Assembly (NCBI GenBank): GCA_019690055.1
Contig: JADGGF010000071.1
Coordinates: 1-12,690, forward strand
DNA: 12,690 bases
From: Micromonosporaceae bacterium
GTDB taxonomy: Bacteria > Actinomycetota > Actinomycetes > Mycobacteriales > Micromonosporaceae
Direction: 5' to 3'
The first letter of the stretch is position 1. Each line of letters opens with the position of its first letter. Shown here piece after piece: positions 5,656-12,646 of the stretch. Made by a program: the position numbers and the translations under genes. The notes under the pieces were generated by a model. The model was given only the letters and a program-made list of their open reading frames with translations. It had not been told where the DNA came from and searched no databases.

Positions 5656-7247
5656 ACGGGGTCGACGCGGTCGTCATCGGGGCCGGGCCCAACGGCCTGG
5701 TAGCGGCCAACCTGCTCGCCGACGCCGGCTGGAGCGTCGTCGTCCTCGAGGGGCAGAACGAACCGGGCGGGTCGGTCCGGACTGCCGAGGTGACCGCGCC
5801 GGGCTTTCGCAACGATCTGTGCAGCTCCTTCTTTCCCCTCTCGGCCTGCCCGTCGCCGATCGCCTTCCTGGGGTTGGAGGACTTCGGCCTGCGCTGGCTC
5901 CGGTCGCCGACGGTGCTCACCCACCTCACGCCGGACAACGCGTCGGTCACGCTCGCGACGGACCTGGCCGCTACCGAAGCATCGCTGGATCGCTTCGCCG
6001 ACGGCGACGGACGGCGGTGGCGACGCGTCGTGTCGGCGTGGAGCCGAATCGAGCCCGACTTCCTCCGGGTCCTGTTCACGCCCTTCCCGCCGCTGCGCCC
6101 GGCCGTGCGTCTGGTCCGGACCACCGGTGTCGGCGACGCCCTGCGGCTGGCCCGGCAGATGCTGCTCCCGGCCGCGACTCTGGGTCGGCAGCTGTTCGCC
6201 GGGCAGGGCGCGCGGCTGCTCGTGGCCGGCTTGGCGCTGCACACCGACGTACCGCCCACGTCGACGGCGAGCGGCGGCTTCGGGCTGCTCATGGCCATGC
6301 TCGCGCAGCGGTACGGCTTTCCAGTGCCGGAGGGCGGCGCCGGGTCCCTCACGCGGGCCCTGGTCACCCGGCTGCGGCGGCGCGGCGGCCAGGTGGTGTG
6401 CGGTGCCCCGGTGGTGCACATCGACGTACGGTACGGGGCCGCGCGCGGGGTGCGCACGGCCGATGGCCGGGCCTGGGTCGCCCGGCGGGCCGTCCTCGCT
6501 GACGTTCCGGCGCCGACGCTCTACCACGAGCTGCTCCCCGGCTCGGCCGTGCCGGCTCGCGTGCTGGACGACCTGGCGGCGTTCGAGTACGACCTGGCGA
6601 CGGTGAAGGTGGACTGGGCGCTGGCCGGCCCGATCCCCTGGCGCGCGCCCGAGGCGGCCGGCTCCGGGACACTCCACATCGGACTCGACGGCGACGGAAT
6701 GACCCGCTACGCGGCGGCGCTGAGCTCGGGGCGGATCCCCGATGAGCCGCTGCTGATCTGCGGCCAGATGACCACCGCCGACCCCACCCGGTCGCCCGCC
6801 GGCACGGAGTCGTTCTGGGCGTACACCCACCTGCCCCACCGCCGGACGTGGACGCCGGAGGAGATCGCCGATGTCGTGGCCGGCATGGAGCGCGTGCTGG
6901 AGAACGCCGCCCCCGGGTTCTCCTCCCTGGTTCTCGCACGCCGCGTCGCCGGTCCGGTCGAGCTGGAGCAGGAGAACGCCAACCTCGTCGGTGGCTCGCT
7001 GGCCGGCGGGACGAACGCGGTCCACCAGCAGCTCTTCTTTCGCCCGATCCCGGGCCTCGGCCGCGCCGACACCCCCGTCGACCGCCTCTACCTGGCCAGC
7101 GCCAGCGCCCATCCGGGCGGCGGTGTCCACGGTGGACCCGGCGCGAACGCGGCCAAGGCCGCACTGTCCCGCGACCGGCGGCTCAGCGGACCCGTCTACC
7201 GAACCGTGGTACAGAGCGCCCAGCGACGCCTCTACCGGGGTCAGTAG
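5652..7247 (+). CDS. Phytoene-dehydrogenase-like NAD(P)/FAD-dependent oxidoreductase
   Basis: The product is 531 residues. The N-terminus has a dinucleotide-binding fold: VVIGAGPNGLVAANLLADAG (7-26), an acidic residue at the end of strand 2 (VVLEG, Glu33) and EPGGSVRT (37-44). The C-terminus has the second FAD motif of the CrtI/PYROXD2 group, about 479-505 (LYLASASAHPGGGVHGGPG and following). Members desaturate, saturate or isomerise carotenoids, retinoids and other hydrophobic compounds. Sequence alone does not show a carotenoid substrate, and no phytoene synthase gene is present. The GTG start overlaps the P450 stop in GTGA, implying translational coupling, so the two enzymes probably act on one pathway (inference). 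It converges with the SRPBCC gene. Confidence 0.92.
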   Translation: MNGVDAVVIGAGPNGLVAANLLADAGWSVVVLEGQNEPGGSVRTAEVTAPGFRNDLCSSFFPLSACPSPIAFLGLEDFGLRWLRSPTVLTHLTPDNASVTLATDLAATEASLDRFADGDGRRWRRVVSAWSRIEPDFLRVLFTPFPPLRPAVRLVRTTGVGDALRLARQMLLPAATLGRQLFAGQGARLLVAGLALHTDVPPTSTASGGFGLLMAMLAQRYGFPVPEGGAGSLTRALVTRLRRRGGQVVCGAPVVHIDVRYGAARGVRTADGRAWVARRAVLADVPAPTLYHELLPGSAVPARVLDDLAAFEYDLATVKVDWALAGPIPWRAPEAAGSGTLHIGLDGDGMTRYAAALSSGRIPDEPLLICGQMTTADPTRSPAGTESFWAYTHLPHRRTWTPEEIADVVAGMERVLENAAPGFSSLVLARRVAGPVELEQENANLVGGSLAGGTNAVHQQLFFRPIPGLGRADTPVDRLYLASASAHPGGGVHGGPGANAAKAALSRDRRLSGPVYRTVVQSAQRRLYRGQ

Positions 7248-7373
7248 CGACACACGGGCCCCGCCCCGGCCCCCAAACGTCACCCGGCCGCGCGCCGCCG
7301 CCACTGAATGCCGACATTGATACCTGTGCCCCAGCCTTCAGCAATGCACGGGGTGGACGAGCGCCAGTCCCGA
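7248..7373. other. Convergent intergenic gap without a clear terminator
   Basis: These 126 bases lie between two convergent genes. They hold a GC-rich stretch with GGGCC (7256-7260) and GGCCC (7268-7272) that could form a short stem, but there is no T-run. No gene or other element is recognisable. Confidence 0.4.
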
Positions 7374-7865
7374 CTAGCCGCGACTCATCTCGCTCACGGT
7401 GGCCCGCGTGGTGCGTCCGTCGGCCGGCTCCGTGCGCCGCATCGCCAGGTCCTCCAGCCGCCGCAGCGACTCGCGGTTGCGGTAGTGCAGGGCCAGGTCG
7501 TTCACCTTGATGCGCAGCCACCGCAACGGACCGCGGTGGAACTCCTCCTCGAGGGCGACCACGGTCTGGTCCGGGCCGGCCTCCTCCAAGGCGATGCTCA
7601 CGACGGCCTCGCCCAGCGGCCACAGGTGCGGGCTGACGACGAGTAGGGACGGCGGCTCACACCGGAGCGAGACCGTACGGTCGTGCAGCGACATCGGCCA
7701 CGGCCCGATCTTGTGGTGGATGACCGCGCCGGGCTGGGGCCACCGCTCGTCGACGGCCCGTACGTGTGTCGCCCCCACGACCCAGTCACTGTAGGACCAT
7801 CCATTGGCGAGGACGGCGAACACGGCCTCCCGTGGCGCCGCCATCGTGTGCTGCACCAGCGCCAT
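7374..7865 (-). CDS. SRPBCC-family protein (polyketide cyclase/START-like)
   Basis: The product is 163 residues. It begins with the first strand and helix of an SRPBCC fold: VQHTMAAPREAVFAVLANGW (4-23), followed by SDWVVGATHVRAVDERWPQP and a VIHHKIGPWP strand. The end (after about residue 145) is polar and probably disordered. The fold makes a helix-grip pocket for hydrophobic ligands; members include cyclases, lipid carriers and uncharacterised proteins. There are no signal peptide or membrane segments. GGAGGGGA (about 7875-7882) is a strong ribosome binding site for the ATG at 7865. Its closeness to a P450 and a phytoene-dehydrogenase-like enzyme hints at a shared hydrophobic compound, but it is transcribed separately, so the link is an inference. 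Confidence 0.87.
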   Translation of the reverse strand: MALVQHTMAAPREAVFAVLANGWSYSDWVVGATHVRAVDERWPQPGAVIHHKIGPWPMSLHDRTVSLRCEPPSLLVVSPHLWPLGEAVVSIALEEAGPDQTVVALEEEFHRGPLRWLRIKVNDLALHYRNRESLRRLEDLAMRRTEPADGRTTRATVSEMSRG

Positions 7866-8183
7866 CGCTCGACTCCCCTCCGGAACGCCACGGGTCGGCT
7901 CGTCACGCCGGTCAGGGCAGTGCGATCCGCCCGACGTCCTCCCCCACGACCGCCTTCATGGATCCCCTCGGCCCAGGCCGGCCCGCACGACCGGCCGGCT
8001 GCCGTCAGGAACAGCCAACACCACCACCGCACCCGAGTGGCCGGAAATCGGAGACGTTCGCCGCGTCGCGACCCCCGCCCCGCGCGCCCAAGGTCACCGC
8101 CGGGGCGCCAACGCCTTCTGGGCACCCACACGGTCAGGGGACGCAGGGCGACCACACCCATACGGACGTAGGTCGACCCACTG
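7866..8183. other. Apparently non-coding 318-base region upstream of the SRPBCC gene
   Basis: No open frame here resembles a protein family; the long open frames are Arg/Pro-rich shadows. The region should hold the promoter of the SRPBCC gene, but no convincing -35/-10 pair is visible. It contains a possible 15-codon ORF (7912-7959, - strand), a GGTCGACC palindrome (8171-8178) and the first copy of a 12-base direct repeat (8133-8144). The second copy of that repeat starts at 8183. Confidence 0.5.
7912..7959 (-). other. Possible short leader ORF or gene relic upstream of SRPBCC
   Basis: On the - strand an ATG at 7959 opens a 15-codon frame, MKAVVGEDVGRIALP, ending at TGA (7912-7914). GAGGGG lies four bases upstream, so it could be translated. 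The first residues resemble the start of zinc-dependent alcohol dehydrogenases, but no such homology continues in any frame. It may be a leader peptide, a relic of a lost gene or chance. Confidence 0.2.
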
Positions 8184-8194
8184 TCAGGGGACGC
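8133..8194. repeat. 12-base direct repeat GTCAGGGGACGC, copies 50 bases apart
   Basis: Exact copies lie at 8133-8144 and 8183-8194. The second covers the stop codon and last codons of the membrane protein gene on the - strand; the first lies just past that gene's end. This could mark a past duplication or deletion at the gene end, or a downstream regulatory sequence. Confidence 0.6.
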
Positions 8195-8792
8195 GGCCGG
8201 GCCGCCGGGCCAACCAGACGATCACGGCGACGATGCCGACGGCGACCACGCTGCCCACGACCGGGGCGAGGATGCCCTGAGCCTGCGGGAGCCAGGCAGC
8301 GGCCGCCAGCCCGATCGCGCCCAGCCCGACGCTGGCCACGACGACGAGCGACGTGCGCAGCGCCCAGCGCAGCAGAGCCCCGCGGTTGACGGCGGTGTCG
8401 TTGGGCACCACCGCCGCGAACGCCGCCGCCGCGTGGGCAACGTAGAGCGCCGCGGCGAGCCCCAGCACACGAGCAGCCGACCAGTCCAGATCGATAAATG
8501 TCGTGGTCACCAGCCAGGTGGCGCCGATCGTCACGAGCGCGAAGCCGACCGCCCGCGTGCGCGGGAACAACGCGGCGGGCAGGGCCAGGCCGACGGCCAC
8601 GGCCGGGGCCACCGGCGTCCAGAGCATGGCCGACGGGACGCTCACGACGAACGCCACCACCAGGGCGCCGAAGACGAGCGCGCGCAGCAGGAGCACCGCG
8701 GTGGTGGTGCGGCGCACCGTGGCGATGGTCGCGTGCACCCGGCTGAGCAGCCCGAGGCCGGCGTAGCGCAGGTCGGCCAGCAGAACCCTCAT
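8184..8792 (-). CDS. Polytopic membrane protein, last gene of the MoxR operon
   Basis: I do not recognise a named family for this 202-residue protein. After a basic N-terminus (MRVLLADLRYAGLGLLSRVH), it has about six hydrophobic segments. They include LLLRALVFGALVVAFVVSV, AVGFALVTIGATWLVTTTFI, ARVLGLAAALYVAHAAAAF and, near the end, ILAPVVGSVVAVGIVAVIVW, finishing in a short basic tail. It is clearly an integral inner-membrane protein. The ATG at 8792 overlaps the DUF58 stop as ATGA; an open frame extending to 8957 lies inside the DUF58 gene and lacks membrane character. Its place at the end of a DUF4129/MoxR/DUF58 operon suggests it is a component or client of that system. That role is inferred. 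Confidence 0.82.
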   Translation of the reverse strand: MRVLLADLRYAGLGLLSRVHATIATVRRTTTAVLLLRALVFGALVVAFVVSVPSAMLWTPVAPAVAVGLALPAALFPRTRAVGFALVTIGATWLVTTTFIDLDWSAARVLGLAAALYVAHAAAAFAAVVPNDTAVNRGALLRWALRTSLVVVASVGLGAIGLAAAAWLPQAQGILAPVVGSVVAVGIVAVIVWLARRPGRVP

Positions 8793-10159
8793 CGCCCACC
8801 GAGCCGGCCAGCCGCGGCCATGCGGGCCATGTCGTGCAGCACCTGGTCCAGGGATCCCGGACCGATCCACGCCGTCACCGGGACGCCGGCCTCGTGCAGC
8901 AGCCCGATGAGGTTCTGCCGTTCGAGCCACCACAGTCGCTGGGCCACCGGCGTCCATCGAGATTCCGACATCCGTCGCTGACCGAGGCTGCCCAGCGTGT
9001 CGACCGCGACCACCGAGCGGCCGGCCCGGGCCAGGGTGGCGATCGTCTCCGTGCTCTGCGGGCCGAGCAGCGGCGTGAGGACGACCACGAGCGCGGCGTT
9101 GGGGATGATGGACGGGTCGAGACCGAGCGTCGGGCCCACGCCCGCGCCGGCTCGGATGTCGAGCAGCCAGTCCAGCGCGGTGATCAGCTGCCGGCGTCCA
9201 GACGCGGGCCGCAGATAGCGGGGCCGGCCGGAGTACTCGACCAGGCCGACGCGGTCGCCCTGGCGGAGGTAGTGGTCGCAGATCGCCGCCGCCGCCCGCA
9301 CCGCAGTGTCCACAACGGACGCTTCCCCGCGGATCCCGCCGGAGACTCCGGCCTCGTGGAGCACGTCCAGCAGGACGATCACCTCGGCGTCCCGGTCCGA
9401 CAGGCTCGCCGCGACGTGAACGTCCCGGGTGCGCAGGGTCACCCGCCAGTCGATCCGGCGCAGCCGGTCGCCGGGAGCGTACCGTCGCACGCCCGACAGC
9501 TCGCCGTCCTCCCCGGGCCGGCGTGACCGGTGCACGCCGACGAGCGCGGCGGATCGCGGCATGGCCGAGTCGGCCCGGAACGGGGGCACGGCGGGGTACA
9601 CCCGCAGCGTCAGGGCCGGCGCCACGACGGTGCCGCTGACGAGCAGCCCGTCGCCGGCGACGCCGTACGCGACGGCCGGTCCGACCTGCTGGTAGCCCCA
9701 GCGCAGCGCGGTCGCCCGCAGGTCCACCCGCCGGACCGAACCGGCGGGGCGCAGTCCGCGGTCGGCGCCGCGCTCGCCGGCCTCCGCCCCCGCCACGTCG
9801 CCGGCGTACGGACGGGCTCCATCGGTCATCTGCAGCCAGGGCGACGTGGCCAGCCGGCCAACCACGAGATCGAGCGGCACAGGGTCCTCATTGGACAGTT
9901 CCAGCGCCACGCCCACCGCACCACCCTCGGCCGCGTCCTCCTCGGCGATCTCGGCCGCCACGACCGGAGGCCGAGCCGGTCGTCGACGCAGGCCCCAGGC
10001 GACCCCGATGGCGAAGGGCGCGGCGAGCACGACGAGGTCCACCCGCCCGAGGATGACTCCGGCGAAGGCGGCCAGGCCGCCGAACAGCACGGCCCGCCCG
10101 AGGGCGCGGGTCGGCGCCCACGAGGTCTCCTCAGGCTCCACACTGGACGGTGATGTCAT
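8789..10159 (-). CDS. DUF58 domain protein, MoxR partner
   Basis: The product is 456 residues. Two adjacent hydrophobic helices (about 21-38 and 40-57) anchor it near the N-terminus. They are followed by a beta-rich region (about 70-190) resembling the domain preceding DUF58 in this family. The DUF58 signature ELSGVRRYAPGDRLRRIDW is at 220-238. A von Willebrand A-like fold follows, with strand VIVLLD at 260-265. The MIDAS metal site normally reads DxSxS, but here the Asp is followed by VLHE, so metal binding is probably lost. DUF58 proteins are encoded next to MoxR ATPases and are thought to present clients to them. The ATG at 10159 overlaps the moxR stop (ATGA), and the stop overlaps the next start in the same way. 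An open frame to 10585 lies within moxR and is rejected. Confidence 0.92.
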   Translation of the reverse strand: MTSPSSVEPEETSWAPTRALGRAVLFGGLAAFAGVILGRVDLVVLAAPFAIGVAWGLRRRPARPPVVAAEIAEEDAAEGGAVGVALELSNEDPVPLDLVVGRLATSPWLQMTDGARPYAGDVAGAEAGERGADRGLRPAGSVRRVDLRATALRWGYQQVGPAVAYGVAGDGLLVSGTVVAPALTLRVYPAVPPFRADSAMPRSAALVGVHRSRRPGEDGELSGVRRYAPGDRLRRIDWRVTLRTRDVHVAASLSDRDAEVIVLLDVLHEAGVSGGIRGEASVVDTAVRAAAAICDHYLRQGDRVGLVEYSGRPRYLRPASGRRQLITALDWLLDIRAGAGVGPTLGLDPSIIPNAALVVVLTPLLGPQSTETIATLARAGRSVVAVDTLGSLGQRRMSESRWTPVAQRLWWLERQNLIGLLHEAGVPVTAWIGPGSLDQVLHDMARMAAAGRLGGR

Positions 10160-11148
10160 GGGGCCGTGTGCGTGGGCAGGGCCGCCGTGACCGGGGCCGG
10201 CACGTTGGCGAGCACGTTCGCGAGCACCTGCGTCGAGTCGACGCGGCGCAGCCACATCTCGGGGCGCAGGGTGATGCGGTGGGCGAGGGCGGCGACCGCC
10301 ACCCGCTTGACGTCCTCGGGCACGACGTAGTCGCGGCCGTCCATAGCGGCGACCGCGCGGGACATCAGCATCAGCGCGAGCGAACCGCGCGGTGAGGCAC
10401 CGACGAGGACCGATGGGTGCTCGCGGGTGGCCACGGCCAGGTCGACCATGTAGCGGCCGACCGAGTCCTCCACCGTCACCTCCTCGATCGCCCGCTGCAT
10501 GGCGACCAGCGTCGCCGCATCGACGACCGGCTCGAGCCGGGTCTCCTCCTGCCGCCGCGCGATGCGGCGCTGGAGCACGCCCCACTCCTCGTCCCGGGTC
10601 GGGTAGCCGAAGCTGACCCGGATGAGGAACCGGTCCAACTGCGCCTCCGGCAGCGGATAGGTTCCCTCGTGCTCGATCGGATTGGCCGTGGCCAGCACGT
10701 GGAACGGCTGCTCGAGAACGTACGTCGTCCCTTCGACCGTGACCTGCTTCTCCTGCATCGCCTCCAGCAGGGCCGCCTGCGTCTTCGGCGGGGTCCGGTT
10801 GATCTCGTCGGCCAGCAGGAGGTTGGTGAAGATCGGGCCGGCCCGGAACGTGAAGTCGTGGCTTCGCTGGTCGTAGAGGAACGACCCGGTCACATCCGCG
10901 GGCAGGAGGTCGGGGGTGAACTGCAGGCGGCGGAAGCTGAGCCCCAGGGCCTGGGCGAGGCTGCGGGCCGTCAGCGTCTTGCCGAGGCCGGGCAGGTCCT
11001 CGAGCAGGACGTGGCCACCGGCGAGCACCCCCGCGAGCACGAGCTCGAGCGTGTCGCGCTTACCCACGATCACCGTGCCGACCGCGTCCAGGACCTGCGC
11101 GGCCAGCCGCCCCACGTCCGCCACCGAGAGCGTGGCCTGCCGGGACAT
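10156..11148 (-). CDS. MoxR-family AAA+ ATPase
   Basis: The product is 330 residues, the usual size. Walker A is EDLPGLGKT (50-58), Walker B LLADEINR (111-118), sensor 1 lies in ATANPIEHEGTYPLPEAQLD (153-172), followed by the Arg of LDRF (171-174), and sensor 2 is in GASPRG (250-255). MoxR proteins are cytoplasmic ATPases thought to act as chaperones, inserting cofactors or assembling complexes with von Willebrand A-type partners such as the DUF58 protein encoded next. The ATG at 11148 follows the upstream TAA after 7 bases, and the AAGG ribosome binding site overlaps that stop codon. An in-frame ATG at 11169 would lie inside the previous gene and is less likely. The actual client in this organism is unknown. 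Confidence 0.95.
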   Translation of the reverse strand: MSRQATLSVADVGRLAAQVLDAVGTVIVGKRDTLELVLAGVLAGGHVLLEDLPGLGKTLTARSLAQALGLSFRRLQFTPDLLPADVTGSFLYDQRSHDFTFRAGPIFTNLLLADEINRTPPKTQAALLEAMQEKQVTVEGTTYVLEQPFHVLATANPIEHEGTYPLPEAQLDRFLIRVSFGYPTRDEEWGVLQRRIARRQEETRLEPVVDAATLVAMQRAIEEVTVEDSVGRYMVDLAVATREHPSVLVGASPRGSLALMLMSRAVAAMDGRDYVVPEDVKRVAVAALAHRITLRPEMWLRRVDSTQVLANVLANVPAPVTAALPTHTAP

Positions 11149-11155
11149 CGTCACC

Positions 11156-11806
11156 TTATGCCTTCCCATCGATACGCTCGTCAATCCACATACGTTCAAG
11201 CTCGGCCGTCGCCGACACGATCTCGCGATAGCTGACCCACCGGCGGTGAGAACCCAGCAGATCCCACAGGCTCTCCCCGACGATGGCGCGCGCCCGATCC
11301 GGGTCCGACGCTCGGGTGATGCCGTACCGCTGGCGCAGCCGCTCGTCCACCAGCTCGCCGATGCGCGCGCCGACCGTACGGGAAAACCGGCCGGGATCGA
11401 CCACCACTCTGGTGTCGGCCCACTCCAGTAACCGGCTCCAGCGCCGCACCGCTGCGGCCATCCCGTCGTCACCGGTCGCGGCGGCGTCCGGATCGTGCTG
11501 CCGCGGCCCGCGCGGCGGTCGTACGAGGTCGCCGACCCGCCGCCAGTCGGGCTCGCCGACCATCCGCGCCGCCTGCCGGACCAGCACCACCCCAGAGCAG
11601 CCGGCGAGGATCAGCGGGTACGGCGGCGACAGACCCCCGGTGAGGAGCAATACATAGACAATCGCTGACGCCAGAAACGCGGTCAGGACGGTCCTGAGCA
11701 CCCATGGCTGCTCCGGTCTGACCAGCCGCGGCGGCGCCACGCCCGCGCTCAGCAGGTCGTCCAGGCGCGCGTACTCCTCGGCGCGCGATCGACGCGGGCG
11801 CGTCAT
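11156..11806 (-). CDS. Two-helix membrane protein of the MoxR operon
   Basis: I recognise no named family for this 216-residue protein. A basic N-terminus (MTRPRRSRAEEYARLDDLL) precedes two hydrophobic helices (about 38-57 and 62-78). A soluble C-terminal part of about 135 residues follows, rich in Arg, Asp and Glu and mostly helical in look. The likely topology is a helical hairpin with both ends in the cytoplasm. The ATG at 11806 overlaps the stop of the DUF4129 gene (ATGA). The gene ends with TAA, 7 bases before moxR. Such small membrane proteins are frequent between DUF4129 and MoxR genes in actinobacteria, which suggests a structural role in the complex. The function is unknown. Confidence 0.85.
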   Translation of the reverse strand: MTRPRRSRAEEYARLDDLLSAGVAPPRLVRPEQPWVLRTVLTAFLASAIVYVLLLTGGLSPPYPLILAGCSGVVLVRQAARMVGEPDWRRVGDLVRPPRGPRQHDPDAAATGDDGMAAAVRRWSRLLEWADTRVVVDPGRFSRTVGARIGELVDERLRQRYGITRASDPDRARAIVGESLWDLLGSHRRWVSYREIVSATAELERMWIDERIDGKA

Positions 11807-12522
11807 GACGGGCTCCGTACGTCGACTGGGTCCACCGGGCGGACGAGCTCGTCGCGCACCTGCCTCAGGGCCGCGCGGGCCTGCTCGCGCATCCGGTCGT
11901 CGATGACGGACGGCGCGAACCGGGCCTGCCGGTACACCGCGGCGAACTCGGCGAGCACGGACGCGGTGACGTCGTGGTCGGCCAGCAGCCGCTCCACCAG
12001 CTCCGTCGAGGTGTCACCTGGCTGCCGCTGTGTACCGGCGGCGGCCGCGGCCGCCTCCAGCCGTGCCCAACAGGCGATCACGGCCCGCCGGGGATCGTCG
12101 TCGGACACATCGAGGTCGGACAGTCCTTCGTCAACCGCAGCCTGCACCCGCTCGCGCACGCGGCGGCGTACCTGTTCGGGGTCGGCCACCGTGGCCACCC
12201 TCGCCCGGACCATCAACCGGTCGCGCAGGCCCAGCCAGATCAGCGCCCCCACGACCGCGATGACGACGGCCGCGCAGAGCACGTTGAGCACGGTCGTGAA
12301 CCAGGGCGGAAGGGCGAATTCGGGCTGCGCGGGAGGTTCCAGGGTCGGCGGCGGCTCGAGGAGCGTGGGCTCCGCCCGCGGCGACGGGCCCCAGTCGCCG
12401 CTCACCTGCGGCGTGGTGTCGGTGGCCTCGAAGGAGGGTGGAGCGTGCAGTGCGCTGACCATGGCGGCGCCCAACAGGGCGACCACCGTGATCACCGGGA
12501 TCCACTGCCGGGTCCGGGACAC
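11803..12522 (-). CDS. DUF4129 domain membrane protein
   Basis: The product is 239 residues. An N-terminal hydrophobic segment (7-25) is a signal anchor or signal peptide. It is followed by an extracytoplasmic Pro/Glu-rich linker (about 28-73) and a second helix (about 75-98). The cytoplasmic C-terminal domain carries the DUF4129 pattern: DPRRAVIACWARLEAAAAAA (143-162), TSTELVERLL and LAEFAAVYRQARFAP (190-204). DUF4129 domains commonly occur with MoxR, DUF58 and transglutaminase-like proteins. I chose the GTG at 12522 because GAGGGG lies five bases upstream and the first helix then starts close to the N-terminus. The alternative GTG at 12573 has no well-placed ribosome binding site. It is the first gene of the operon visible here. 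Confidence 0.87.
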   Translation of the reverse strand: MSRTRQWIPVITVVALLGAAMVSALHAPPSFEATDTTPQVSGDWGPSPRAEPTLLEPPPTLEPPAQPEFALPPWFTTVLNVLCAAVVIAVVGALIWLGLRDRLMVRARVATVADPEQVRRRVRERVQAAVDEGLSDLDVSDDDPRRAVIACWARLEAAAAAAGTQRQPGDTSTELVERLLADHDVTASVLAEFAAVYRQARFAPSVIDDRMREQARAALRQVRDELVRPVDPVDVRSPS

Positions 12523-12596
12523 CGGTTCCCCTCTCGTACGGTCGACGGGGCGTGCGTTCCGTCGCCGACCCACCCTACCGAGGGACGCCGCCGGGG

Positions 12597-12618
12597 CATG
12601 GGGCCGGTCGGCCCCGTG
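12597..12618. promoter_or_regulatory. Imperfect 10+2+10 inverted repeat upstream of the DUF4129 operon
   Basis: CATGGGGCCG, GT, CGGCCCCGTG: nine of ten positions pair and the other is T-G. It lies about 75 bases upstream of the GTG at 12522, where a promoter or operator of the - strand operon is expected. It may bind a dimeric regulator or form a hairpin, possibly the terminator of a gene beyond the window. The role is inferred. Confidence 0.4.
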
Positions 12619-12646
12619 CGGGTGAGCGTGGGGGCGGCCCGGCGCG

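Noticed and set aside
5652..7247. Naming the oxidoreductase crtI or calling a carotenoid cluster
   Set aside because: No phytoene synthase, GGPP synthase or cyclase gene is present, and the wider CrtI/PYROXD2 family has many other substrates.
5220..7304. 694-codon open frame on the - strand
   Set aside because: It lies opposite the P450 and oxidoreductase genes, which have clear motifs. Its translation is Arg/Gly/Pro-rich without any domain, as expected of an antisense shadow in GC-rich DNA.
7598..8161. 187-codon - strand frame covering the apparently non-coding region
   Set aside because: It overlaps the SRPBCC gene in another frame and is Arg/Trp/Ser-rich with no domain or ribosome binding site.
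8793..8957. Upstream extension of the six-helix membrane protein frame
   Set aside because: It lies inside the DUF58 gene and is polar and Arg-rich; the ATGA overlap at 8789-8792 marks the start.
10160..10585. Upstream extension of the DUF58 frame
   Set aside because: It lies inside moxR; the ATGA overlap at 10156-10159 gives a better start directly before two membrane helices.
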